This document shows, in pieces, positions 9,678 through 18,148 of a stretch of 64,000 nt of DNA. The notes under the pieces are model-generated. The model had not been told where the DNA came from and did not search any database. It saw only the letters and a program-made list of their open reading frames with translations. This DNA comes from Candidatus Koribacter versatilis Ellin345 (GTDB lineage: Bacteria; Acidobacteriota; Terriglobia; Terriglobales; Acidobacteriaceae): assembly GCF_000014005.1 (NCBI RefSeq), contig NC_008009.1:1674001-1738000 (forward strand), in the 5' to 3' direction. A program made the position numbers and the translations under genes. Position 1 is the first letter of the stretch, and the number at the start of each line of letters is the position of its first letter.

Positions 9678-11069
9678 CTAGAGCTCGTACTTTTTCATCA
9701 AATGCCGGAACGAGCGATACGAAAGCTTGAGCAAATCAGCGGCTTTCGTCTGCACACCATTCGCCTGCTTCAGCGCCTGCTGCAAGAGCGAGCGCTCGAT
9801 GTTCGCAACGTACGCTTCCATATCGATTCCATCGGCGTTGATCGCAACCTGCCCGTTGCCGCTGAAACCCGCGACAGCAGCGGCTGCTGCAGGTTTGTTC
9901 TTCTGCCGCTCCGTGGGAATTTCGACGTGTAGTACGTCGCTCATCTCCAGCGCAACCGCGCGCTCGATGGTGTTCTCAAGTTGCCGCACATTGCCCGGCC
10001 AATCGTACTCGCGCAAATCGCCGAGCGATTCCACACGGATGGCGCGAATGCTTTTGCCCGCGGCCGGCGCGTATTTCTTGAGGAAATGGTTCGCGAGCAA
10101 TTCAATATCATCCACCCGTTCCCGCAGCGGTGGCACCTGCACTGGAATCACGCTGAGTCTGTAGTAGAGATCTTCGCGAAACACGCCGTCGGCAACCTGT
10201 GCGTCGAGGTTCTTGTTCGTCGCGGCGATCACGCGCACATCCACTGGAATCTCGCTGGTGCCGCCAACCGGACGAATGCAGCGCTCCTGCAACACGCGTA
10301 GCAGTTTCACCTGCATGGTGAGCGTCATCTCGCTGATTTCATCGAGGAAAATCGTGCCGCCGGTAGAGACTTCGAAGAGGCCGCGCTTGTTCTGCACCGC
10401 GCCGGTGAACGCGCCCTTGACGTAGCCGAAGAGTTCGCTTTCGAGCAGCGTTTCTGGAAACGCGCCGCAGTTGATCGAGGTGAACGGTTCGCCCGCGCGC
10501 GGCGAACACGTATGCACTGCGCGTGCAACGAGCTCTTTGCCGGTGCCGCTCTCGCCGTGGATGAGCACCGTTGATCCAGTAGATGCGACCATGCGGATGG
10601 TGTTCTTGAGCTTGCCCATCGCGGGGCTGGTGCCCACGATGTTGTCGAGCGAATTGCGGCCCGCGGCGTCGCGCTTGTACGCGAGGTTCTGGCGCTTCAG
10701 GGATCCGCGCTCAACGGCGTTGCCGATCGCCACACGAATATCGTCAATGAGCGATGGGCTCTTGCGAATGTAGTCGGCAGCGCCTCCGGCCTTCACGGCG
10801 GCGACGGCGGCCTCGATGTCATCAACGGCGGTGATGAGCACCACGGCGGTGTCGGGCGAAATCTGGTGGGCGTGGCGTAGGACTTCGATGCCGTTGGTTT
10901 GCGGCATGCGGATATCGGTGACGACGACGTCGAAGAGAGCGGAGTCGAGTTTACGCTTGGCCGCTTCGCCGCTGGTCACGGTTTCCACCTTGTGACCTTC
11001 CTTGCGGAGGGCGATCTCCAGCATTTCGCAGATCGAACGTTCGTCGTCGCAGACAAGTATGTTGCTCAT
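9678..11069 (-). CDS. pilR: sigma54-dependent response regulator PilR
   Basis: Response regulator expected to activate sigma54 promoters for pilus genes. In 463 residues: a receiver domain (1-120) with the acidic pocket DD at 8-9 and phosphoacceptor Asp52; an AAA+ domain with Walker A GESGTGKE (172-179), an intact GAFTGA sigma54 loop (219-224) and Walker B GGTIFLDE; and a Fis-type helix-turn-helix at the C-terminus. It ends the pilB-T-C-S-R set and is separated from pilS by about 100 bp holding a dispersed repeat. The name PilR rests on its position next to the pilus motor genes and a PilS-like kinase. Confidence 0.9.
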   Translation of the reverse strand: MSNILVCDDERSICEMLEIALRKEGHKVETVTSGEAAKRKLDSALFDVVVTDIRMPQTNGIEVLRHAHQISPDTAVVLITAVDDIEAAVAAVKAGGAADYIRKSPSLIDDIRVAIGNAVERGSLKRQNLAYKRDAAGRNSLDNIVGTSPAMGKLKNTIRMVASTGSTVLIHGESGTGKELVARAVHTCSPRAGEPFTSINCGAFPETLLESELFGYVKGAFTGAVQNKRGLFEVSTGGTIFLDEISEMTLTMQVKLLRVLQERCIRPVGGTSEIPVDVRVIAATNKNLDAQVADGVFREDLYYRLSVIPVQVPPLRERVDDIELLANHFLKKYAPAAGKSIRAIRVESLGDLREYDWPGNVRQLENTIERAVALEMSDVLHVEIPTERQKNKPAAAAAVAGFSGNGQVAINADGIDMEAYVANIERSLLQQALKQANGVQTKAADLLKLSYRSFRHLMKKYEL

Positions 11070-11105
11070 TGGAATGATCCTACTTGAGTCCGCAAGATTG
11101 CGTGA

Positions 11106-11160
11106 ACGATAGGGGTCCTTCGACTCCGCGCGCTTTGCGATCTCCGCTCAGGATGACAGA
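11106..11160. repeat. 55-bp dispersed repeat, copy A
   Basis: Reverse complement of this stretch nearly matches 43934-43990: TCTGTCATCCTGAGCGGAGA at one end and GTCGAAGGACCCCTATCGT at the other, with a variable GC-rich centre. It fills the gap between pilS and pilR. Similar words are common between genes in Acidobacteriota in my general knowledge, so this is likely a REP-like element. Confidence 0.8.
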
Positions 11161-11169
11161 ACCTGAAAT

Positions 11170-12822
11170 TCATCGGACGTCCTTTGAAGCCGCGGCGGAG
11201 ACGGGTTCGGTTTCGGCCAGCAACGATTGTTTTGTAGGGCGTTTCAGTTGGAGCATGAATTCGGTGCCGCGTCCGGGCGCGGAGCGGACCGAGATCTTGC
11301 CCTCGTGGCCTTGCACAATTTGATAGACGATGGCGAGGCCGAGGCCGGTGCCGCCGTAGAACTCAGTTTGAAAGGGTTCGAAGATCTTTTCGAGTTGCGG
11401 TCCGGTCATGCCGGGGCCAGTGTCGCCGAAGTGCACCCGCCAGACTTCATGGTCGGGGCGAACCGTGACGGTGAGCGTGCCTCCGTCGGGCATGGCGCGG
11501 CATGCGTTGTCGCTGAGGTTCCAAAAGACTTGTTTGAGCTTGTCGCCGTCGGCCATGCAGAGAGCTTTGTCGGCTTCGAAGCGGCGCTCGATGGCGACGT
11601 TCATGCCGGGCCGGTGTTGCAACAGTACCAGGGTGTCATTCAGCACCGGGATGACGTCAATCTCACGGAGCTCGAATTTCTTGTCACGTGCGTAGAAGAG
11701 GAAGTCGGTGATGATCGAGTTCAAGCGATCGGATTCTCGCGTCACGATATTCGCGAGTGTCTGTTGCTCTTCGTTGAGGTCCGACATGCTGGCGAGCATC
11801 TTGGTCGATCCGGCGATCGAGGTCAGCGGATTGCGGATTTCGTGGGCGATGCCGGCGGCCATGCGTCCAACAGCAGAGAGGCGGTCGCGGAGGCGCACTT
11901 CGCGTTCGAGGCGGCGCAGTTCTGTCAGATCGTCGAAGGTGTAGATATAGCCGACGGCGCCGCGCTCCGGCACCACCAGTGCCGAACCAATCATGCTGAA
12001 AGTCTTCTGGCGCCCCGTAGGTGTCTTCATGCGAATTTCGGCATGCACCGGCGCAGAAGCGACGATCGGCAACGGGTCGAGAAAGTGGTCGCTGATGGAA
12101 GTGCCGATGAGTTCGTTTTCGTCGCGCTCGGTAAAACGTGAAGCGGCTTTGTTGACGACGTGAATCAGTCCGTCGTTGCCGGTGGTGATAAGCCCCGCGC
12201 TGATGGACTGGATGATGTTGGTATGCAGCGCCTGGAGGTTAAGGAGTTCACCGCTCTTGTCGGCGAGTTCGACGCCGATTTGGCGAAGGCGTCCAGCGAG
12301 GCGGCCGGCAAGATACGCGACCGCGATGAACGCGAACCAGTTGACGAGGATGACGATGTTGAGGCTGCGCGAATCGGTGTGCTGCAAGCCGTAGGAAGGG
12401 ATGGTGCCCCAGTATCCCAATTGCAGCACGAGCGTAAAAGCGATCGCCGAGAGGACCGCGGTGATGTAAGTCCAGGTCTGCGTGAGCAGCACGCTGGCCA
12501 TGATGATGACCAGCGGATAGAGGAAGTTAAAGGAGGTGTCGACGCCACCGGTCGCGAAGATGACCGCGGTGACGAAGAAAAGGTCTGTGAAAACCTGGAG
12601 ATGAGACTGGACGCGGGTTTCGCGCCAAATGGCAGCGAGAAGAATAAGGAAGGCGGCCACCGTGTACCAGAGCACGATGACGCTGACGAAGAGCCTGGTG
12701 GAAACTGAACTCGGCGTGATGTTGGTGATCGCGAGTTCAATTCCAAGCAGGAAGGTGATGATGATGATACGTACCTTGACCAGCCACTGAAGCCAGGTAC
12801 GTTCGTGGATCTCAGCCCTCAT
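11170..12822 (-). CDS. pilS: PilS-like membrane sensor histidine kinase
   Basis: Sensor kinase paired with PilR. The 550-residue protein starts with about six hydrophobic helices (residues 15-185), as in the PilS membrane module. A short linker and a PAS domain (about 200-310) follow, then the dimerisation/phosphoacceptor block AAGIAHEIRNPLTS with His327. The C-terminal ATPase has an N box, GDTGPGM and GGTGLGLAIV. The ATG at 12822 gives an N-terminus typical of the family. Expected partner: PilR, about 100 bp downstream. The signal sensed (classically membrane pilin level) is inferred from the family. Confidence 0.88.
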   Translation of the reverse strand: MRAEIHERTWLQWLVKVRIIIITFLLGIELAITNITPSSVSTRLFVSVIVLWYTVAAFLILLAAIWRETRVQSHLQVFTDLFFVTAVIFATGGVDTSFNFLYPLVIIMASVLLTQTWTYITAVLSAIAFTLVLQLGYWGTIPSYGLQHTDSRSLNIVILVNWFAFIAVAYLAGRLAGRLRQIGVELADKSGELLNLQALHTNIIQSISAGLITTGNDGLIHVVNKAASRFTERDENELIGTSISDHFLDPLPIVASAPVHAEIRMKTPTGRQKTFSMIGSALVVPERGAVGYIYTFDDLTELRRLEREVRLRDRLSAVGRMAAGIAHEIRNPLTSIAGSTKMLASMSDLNEEQQTLANIVTRESDRLNSIITDFLFYARDKKFELREIDVIPVLNDTLVLLQHRPGMNVAIERRFEADKALCMADGDKLKQVFWNLSDNACRAMPDGGTLTVTVRPDHEVWRVHFGDTGPGMTGPQLEKIFEPFQTEFYGGTGLGLAIVYQIVQGHEGKISVRSAPGRGTEFMLQLKRPTKQSLLAETEPVSAAASKDVR

Positions 12823-12865
12823 TCATCTTCCGATATCACGCTGGAAATTCCGCGTTAAGTAAGTT

Positions 12866-12888
12866 GGGGACGCCATGAAGGCGTCCCC
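12866..12888 (-). terminator. hairpin after pilC
   Basis: GGGGACGCC and GGCGTCCCC arms around ATGAA form a strong stem 37 bases past the pilC stop. The T tract is poor, so it may be a weak terminator or an RNA-stabilising hairpin separating pilBTC from pilSR. Confidence 0.55.
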
Positions 12889-12924
12889 GTGAGGTTAGGA
12901 GCGGGGGATGACCGCTCGTTCGGT

Positions 12925-14139
12925 TTAACCGCCGCCGGAGAGCTTCGCCACCATCGAGAAGAGCGGCAGGTACAACGAAACGACTACGCCGCCGATCATG
13001 ATGCCGAGCAACACGATCATGATGGGTTCGAGCAACGTCAGCAAGTCCTTGGTCGCGGCGTCCACTTCGTCTTCGTAGAAGTCCGCGATCTTCTGGAGCA
13101 TGGCATCCATTGCACCGGTGGCCTCACCGACGCCGATCATCTGCGTAACCATGTTGGGGAAGACAGCGGATTCGCGAAGCGGATCGACGATGGTGCGGCC
13201 TTCTTCGATCGACTTGCGGACCTTGTAGAGCGCTTCTTCCACCACGCGGTTACCGGAGGTGCGGGCGGTGATGTTCAAGCCTTCGAGAATCGGAACGCCG
13301 GAGGTGATCAGCGTGCCCAGGGTACGGGTGAAGCGGGCGACGGCGATCTTACGCAGCAGCATGCCGATAATCGGAATGTGGAGCAGAAAATTGTCGGTCA
13401 AGTAGCGGCCACGCGGGTCGGAGCGCAATGCACGGACTCCGAAGAACACGGCAGCTACCATGATCGGCACCATCCACCAGAAACTTCCGAGGAAGTTACT
13501 GATGCCGATGACGATTCGCGTAGGCAGGGGAAGGGGAGCACCGAGGCCAACGAAGAGGTTGGCGAAAATCGGGACGACCTTCCACAGCAGCAGGCCGACG
13601 ATCAAAACCGCAATCGTGATGACCGAGACCGGGTAGATCAACGCCGAGCGGACGGCCGCCTTCAGTTTCACGGCCTTTTCTACATAGGTCGCGAGACGCT
13701 GAAGAATGGTGTCGAGAATACCGCCGGTTTCGCCGGCGTCCACCATGTTGACCATAAGGTCGTCGAAAATCTTGGGGTAGCCACGCATGGCGTTGCCCAG
13801 GGTCGAGCCGCCTTCCACAGTTGTCCGGACGCCGTTAAGCGCCTTCTGGAAGGCTTGAGATTCCTGGTTGCCCGCGAGAATCTCAAGACACTGCACCAGC
13901 GGGAGGCCGGCATCAATCATGACCGAGAACTGCCGGAAGAAAATGGCGATGTCCTTGGTCTTGACGCTGCCGCCGCCAAATGTCGGCATGACGAATTCTT
14001 TGCCCTTCTCCTTGATGGTGACGGGCTGGATTCGTTCACGCCGCAGATTGCTGGCCAGGGCCTGCTTGTTTTCGGCGACACGCTCGCCGGTGACTTTCTC
14101 GCCGGTGGCGTTCTTGCCAGTGAATGTAAATACAGGCAT
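12925..14139 (-). CDS. pilC: type IV pilus inner-membrane platform protein
   Basis: Inner-membrane platform that couples the PilB/PilT motors to pilin polymerisation. The 404-residue protein shows the GspF/PilC plan: a basic N-terminal cytoplasmic segment, two homologous helical domains (about 70-195 and 275-400), and three membrane spans near residues 170-190, 215-240 and 375-400. FFRQFSVMIDAGLPL and the second-copy equivalent ARFTRTLGTLITSGVPI are typical. AGGAG lies just upstream of the ATG. It follows pilT by 47 bp on the same strand. Confidence 0.95.
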   Translation of the reverse strand: MPVFTFTGKNATGEKVTGERVAENKQALASNLRRERIQPVTIKEKGKEFVMPTFGGGSVKTKDIAIFFRQFSVMIDAGLPLVQCLEILAGNQESQAFQKALNGVRTTVEGGSTLGNAMRGYPKIFDDLMVNMVDAGETGGILDTILQRLATYVEKAVKLKAAVRSALIYPVSVITIAVLIVGLLLWKVVPIFANLFVGLGAPLPLPTRIVIGISNFLGSFWWMVPIMVAAVFFGVRALRSDPRGRYLTDNFLLHIPIIGMLLRKIAVARFTRTLGTLITSGVPILEGLNITARTSGNRVVEEALYKVRKSIEEGRTIVDPLRESAVFPNMVTQMIGVGEATGAMDAMLQKIADFYEDEVDAATKDLLTLLEPIMIVLLGIMIGGVVVSLYLPLFSMVAKLSGGG

Positions 14140-14186
14140 ACGTTTCTCCTGTCACGGAACAGCTTAGCCCGTGACGTTCCCGAGTG

Positions 14187-15314
14187 CTATCTCCGCGTTG
14201 GTGCGGCGGCATTAACGGCTGTGGTGCCCCCTCGACCTTGCAGGGTGTGTCCACGGGCGATCATGTCCTGCAACTCTTCCGGCATCGACGAGCGCTGCAC
14301 GGCGAGTTCCATCGTGATCTGTTTCTGGGCGACCAGCGTTGCCAGCGCCTGGTTGAAGGTCTGCATGCCGAACTTGTCCTGGCCGGTCTGCATCGACGAA
14401 TAGATCTGGTGGATCTTGTCTTCGCGGATGAGGTTGCGGACAGCGGCGTTCGGAACCAGGATCTCCATGGCCATGGCGCGACCGTTACCGCCGACCTTCG
14501 GCAACAACGATTGGCACATGATGCCTTCCAGCACCAGCGAGAGCTGCGCGCGAATCTGCGACTGCTGGTGCGAAGGGAAGACGTCAATAATACGGTTGAT
14601 GGTGGAGCTTGCCGAGTTGGTATGCAGGGTAGCCAGCGTCAAGTGGCCGGTTTCTGCAATACGTAACGCGGATTCAATCGTCTCCAAATCGCGCATTTCG
14701 CCGATCAGGACCACGTCGGGGTCTTCACGGAGAGCGGCGCGGAGCGCCTGCGAGAAGCCCTTGGTATCGGAGTGGACTTCGCGCTGGTTGATCAGGCAGT
14801 TCTTGTGCTGGTGCACGAACTCGATCGGATCTTCGATGGTGATGATGTGCTCGTGACGGTCAATATTGATCTTGTCGATCATGGCCGCGAGCGTGGTGGA
14901 CTTACCGGAACCGGTCGGGCCAGTGATGAGGATCAGGCCGCGCGGACGATCGCAGAGCTTGGAAACGACTGCGGGCAGTCCGAGCTGGTCGAAGTTCTTG
15001 ATCTCGAATGGAATGACGCGGTAAACGGAGCCGCACGCGCCGCGCTGGTTGAAGCAGTTGGCGCGGAAACGGGCGAGTCCCTTCAATCCGAACGAGAAAT
15101 CTAGCTCGAGGTCCTCTTCGAAACGGTGCTTCTGGGCGTCAGTCATGACGCTATAGGCCAGCTGCTTCGTTTCGGCAGGAGTTAGCGGCGCCAGGTCGAG
15201 GGGAACCAGTTTGCCGTGAACCCGCACTTGCGGCGGCGAGTTCGTGGTGATGTGCAGGTCAGAGCCCTGCATCTCCAACATCTTTTTCAACAGATCGCTA
15301 AGAGTAACGGCCAT
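14187..15314 (-). CDS. pilT: type IV pilus retraction ATPase
   Basis: Hexameric ATPase that depolymerises the pilus for retraction and twitching. In 375 residues: Walker A GPTGSGKST (132-140), Asp box TIEDPIEFVH, Walker B DVVLIGEMRD, His box HLTLATLHTNSA, and the PilT-specific AVRNLIRE motif near residue 290. The N-terminal PAS-like domain is short, as expected for PilT rather than PilB. It lies between pilB and pilC with 59-bp and 47-bp gaps. Confidence 0.96.
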   Translation of the reverse strand: MAVTLSDLLKKMLEMQGSDLHITTNSPPQVRVHGKLVPLDLAPLTPAETKQLAYSVMTDAQKHRFEEDLELDFSFGLKGLARFRANCFNQRGACGSVYRVIPFEIKNFDQLGLPAVVSKLCDRPRGLILITGPTGSGKSTTLAAMIDKINIDRHEHIITIEDPIEFVHQHKNCLINQREVHSDTKGFSQALRAALREDPDVVLIGEMRDLETIESALRIAETGHLTLATLHTNSASSTINRIIDVFPSHQQSQIRAQLSLVLEGIMCQSLLPKVGGNGRAMAMEILVPNAAVRNLIREDKIHQIYSSMQTGQDKFGMQTFNQALATLVAQKQITMELAVQRSSMPEELQDMIARGHTLQGRGGTTAVNAAAPTRR

Positions 15315-15373
15315 GGTATCGCCTCATGCTTGCGGAAGTGGCATCCGCAAAGTTCTGGTGTTACAAGAATCGT

Positions 15374-17089
15374 TTAGTGCACGGTTTCACGTGCGACTTC
15401 TTCCAACGTCGTGATCCCCAGTGAAACTTTGATCAAGCCGCTGCGACGCAGCGTGATCATGCCTTTCTCGATCGCTTTCTTCTTCAACTCCAGCGCCGAA
15501 GCGCCGACCAGGATCAATTCCCGGATTTCGTCGTCAATCTCCATTACTTCATAAAGGCCGGTACGGCCCTTATATCCCGTGTTGTTGCAGTTGCTGCAAC
15601 CGCGGCCCTTGCTGATCTTCACCGTCTTGGACTCGGCCGGCGAATAGCCGGCTTCGATCAACGCTTGCGGCGGCAGGTCGAGGACTTCGGCGCAGTTGCT
15701 GCAAATGCGGCGGATCAAGCGCTGCGCAGCAATCAGGTGCACTGAAGTCGCGACAAGAAATGGTTCGATACCCATGTTCATCAAGCGGCTGATGGTTTCG
15801 GGCGCGCCGTTGGTGTGCAGCGTCGACAAAACCAAGTGGCCGGTCAATGCGGCCTTGATCGCAATTTCCGCGGTTTCAAAGTCGCGGATCTCACCGACGA
15901 GAATGATGTTGGGGTCCTGACGCAGGAAGGAGCGCAAGGCCGCCGCGAAGTTCAAGCCGATCTGTTCCTTCATCTGCACCTGGTTCACACCGTGCAACTG
16001 GAACTCGACCGGATCTTCAGCGGTCATGATGTTGGTGTCGGGCTTGTTGAGCTGCGAAATCGAGGAGTACAGCGTGTTCGTCTTACCGGATCCCGTGGGA
16101 CCGGTGACCAGCACCATCCCGTACGGCTTGAAGATAGCTTTGGTGAACTTGTCGAGCGATTCCTGCTCCATGCCGAGCTTGGTCATGTCGAGACGCAGGC
16201 TCTCTTTGTCGAGCAGTCGGAGAACGACTTTTTCGCCCCACAGGGTAGGCAGGGTGCTGACGCGATAGTCGAGCACTTTCTTCTTTCCCTGGAGGTTCAT
16301 CTTCAGCATGATGCGGCCGTCTTGCGGCAGGCGCTTTTCGCTGATGTCGAGCTTTGCCATGATCTTCACGCGCGAGATGATCGCGTCGCGAAGTTTCATC
16401 GGCGGATTCATCATCGTCTGGAGAATGCCGTCAATCCGGAAGCGTACGCGATATTCCTTTTCGTAGGGCTCCATGTGGATGTCGCTGGCGCCCTTCTTCA
16501 CGGCTTCCGTGAGGATCATGTTCACCAGCTTGACGATCGGAGCTTCTTCGGCGGCGCGCTCGAGGTCGGCGGAGTCAGCCTCTTCCATGTCCGCCTGGAC
16601 TTCAATATCGGAGGCCTCACCCTCACCCATCGAGGCCATCACCGACTCAAGATCTTCTTCCGGAGCGGTGTTGTAGGCCTTCTCGATGCCTTCGAGGATC
16701 GCGCTTTCGCTGGCAACCACCGGCTCAATGTTGAAGCCGGTCATGAACTTGATGTCGTCCATTGCGAAGACGTTGGTGGGATCCACCATGGCGATGGTCA
16801 GCGAGGCGCCGACGCGGCTCAAGGGAAGGATCTGGTAACGCTTCGCAGTGTCGTAAGGAATGAGTTTTACGACGGAAGGATCGATCTCGAAATAGTTGAG
16901 GTTGATGGCGGGTACGCCATACTGACGGGAGAGGAAGTTGGTGACGTCATCGTCCGAGAGAAAACCAAGCTTCACCAGGGCCGCACCAAGACGCGTGCCG
17001 CTGGAGCCTTGTTCCCTGAGTGCTTGTTCCAACTGCTCGGCGGTGATGACCTTCTCGCGAACAAGAAGATCGCCCAACCTCTGAGACAT
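15374..17089 (-). CDS. pilB: type IV pilus assembly ATPase
   Basis: Hexameric ATPase driving pilus extension. The 571-residue protein has an N-terminal MshEN/GspE_N-type domain (about 1-150; MshEN domains can bind c-di-GMP), and the GspE catalytic domain with GPTGSGKT near residue 330, Asp box AEDPVEFQL, Walker B IILVGEIRD and His box HLVLSTLHTNGA. A zinc-binding cysteine tetrad (CSNC and CSNCNNTGYKGRTG) lies at about 463-500. First gene of the minus-strand pil cluster, with GGGAG before its ATG and a sigma70-like promoter about 150 bp upstream. Confidence 0.96.
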   Translation of the reverse strand: MSQRLGDLLVREKVITAEQLEQALREQGSSGTRLGAALVKLGFLSDDDVTNFLSRQYGVPAINLNYFEIDPSVVKLIPYDTAKRYQILPLSRVGASLTIAMVDPTNVFAMDDIKFMTGFNIEPVVASESAILEGIEKAYNTAPEEDLESVMASMGEGEASDIEVQADMEEADSADLERAAEEAPIVKLVNMILTEAVKKGASDIHMEPYEKEYRVRFRIDGILQTMMNPPMKLRDAIISRVKIMAKLDISEKRLPQDGRIMLKMNLQGKKKVLDYRVSTLPTLWGEKVVLRLLDKESLRLDMTKLGMEQESLDKFTKAIFKPYGMVLVTGPTGSGKTNTLYSSISQLNKPDTNIMTAEDPVEFQLHGVNQVQMKEQIGLNFAAALRSFLRQDPNIILVGEIRDFETAEIAIKAALTGHLVLSTLHTNGAPETISRLMNMGIEPFLVATSVHLIAAQRLIRRICSNCAEVLDLPPQALIEAGYSPAESKTVKISKGRGCSNCNNTGYKGRTGLYEVMEIDDEIRELILVGASALELKKKAIEKGMITLRRSGLIKVSLGITTLEEVARETVH

Positions 17090-17584
17090 GCCTAACTCCC
17101 CTGACCAACCTGCCCACTCGTAAACGTAGCGGCAGGGACCCCGGATTTAACTTTTCGAGCCTTGGGAAGGGAGCTATCCCCTACCCGCATTTTCAACAAC
17201 TTTTGGGGGAAACTTAAACGTTTGTAGTGACGCGAATCCTATGCGGTATGACACTAATTGTCAATCCAGAATAGTTGCTGGAAAGTTACCCTTTTCCCAG
17301 TCGTCCGTCACCTTAAATTTCATTTTGTCCTGCGCCTACTAGCAGACCCGCTGAGAGATCCCAAGAAAAATACCTGAGTTCCCGGATGCAGACATTAACC
17401 CGCTCGCGATCCGCTGTAAGGACCGCCCGCGAGTACATGAAACAGCTGGGGTAACTCTCTGAAGCTCGGTACACAATCCGGCAACAAAGCGGGGGAGGTC
17501 AAGTTACTTTGGGGGCAAGACCGGAAGGGGGCGGTTTCCCGAAGGATGGTTGACTCTGCGGGGCGCCGATTCTAAGGTTGCGGC
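17090..17584. other. 495-bp divergent intergenic region between pilB and the pilin-like gene
   Basis: No gene seen. It contains the pilB promoter (17236-17264) and the unassigned promoter of the rightward pilin-like gene. I find no clear sigma54 (GG-N10-GC) element by eye, which is notable beside a PilR-type activator. Confidence 0.5.
17236..17264 (-). promoter_or_regulatory. sigma70-type promoter for pilB
   Basis: On the minus strand TTGACA (17264-17259) and TAGGAT (17241-17236) are separated by exactly 17 bases. The spacing and perfect -35 box support a housekeeping promoter, leaving a leader of roughly 140 nt before the pilB ATG. Confidence 0.6.
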
Positions 17585-18103
17585 ATGGAACTGGCGAAGC
17601 CAATCGCCGTCGGAGTCATACGGCCGTGGGAGAGACGGCTTGGAGTTACGGTCGGGATCGTGGCTTTCATTCTCCTGCTGGCGGTCGTCGCCATACCTTC
17701 GTTTGATGGGCCCTATATGCGCCAAGCCGCGAACGAGGCAAGCACGGTTGGAGCGGTCCGAACTTTGACGACGTTTCAACAAAGGTATGCGGCAACTTTT
17801 GCATCGCGAGGCTATGCTTGCGAATTTCCAAAACTGCATCCGATTGGGCCCCAAGCCGTTGAACTGGACGAGTGGTGGTATCTCTCAGAGTCCGTCCCCC
17901 AGCGCTCTGGTTACAGGCTCTCAATTAGAGATTGCGTAGCCGACTCGGATGGCCATGTAAGACACTACGCGCTCGTCGCAGTGCCGGTGATTCCCGGAAA
18001 GTCCGGGTTTCGCGCCTTCTGTTCCGACGAAAGTGGCGTCATCTATTACGACAAATCCGGCTCCGCCGCCGACTGTCTCACCCGAAAAAACCCATTGAAT
18101 TAA
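17585..18103 (+). CDS. pilin-like protein without prepilin cleavage motif
   Basis: A 172-residue protein whose N-terminus (residues 19-40) is one hydrophobic helix ending AVVAIPSF. It is followed by QAANEASTVGAVRTLTTF and then a Cys-bearing globular part. This order strongly resembles acidobacterial type IV pilins, where a GFTLIE-type cleavage site is followed by an AIAIPNL-type end, ANEAS and a GAVRT-like helix. Here the cleavage region reads RRLGVTVGIVAF: the Glu5 equivalent is missing and the helix is about four residues short. Four cysteines, spread over the C-terminal half, could form disulfides. It probably sits in the inner membrane uncleaved. It is divergent from pilB. Confidence 0.65.
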   Translation: MELAKPIAVGVIRPWERRLGVTVGIVAFILLLAVVAIPSFDGPYMRQAANEASTVGAVRTLTTFQQRYAATFASRGYACEFPKLHPIGPQAVELDEWWYLSESVPQRSGYRLSIRDCVADSDGHVRHYALVAVPVIPGKSGFRAFCSDESGVIYYDKSGSAADCLTRKNPLN

Positions 18104-18148
18104 CCAACATACCGAATCTTTTTCCGGCGAAATGCGTTCTATAATCGT

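Noticed and set aside
12889-14403. Long plus-strand open frame (504 codons) across pilC
   Set aside because: It is antisense to a clear pilC, and the composition is that of a shadow frame (Asp/His/Arg-rich, no domains).
15815-17095. 426-codon plus-strand frame across pilB
   Set aside because: It is antisense to an unambiguous pilB, with no ribosome binding site or protein-like pattern.
17090-17584. Sigma54 promoter for the pil operon
   Set aside because: No GG-N10-GC element of good quality was found by eye; a TTGACA/TAGGAT promoter fits better.
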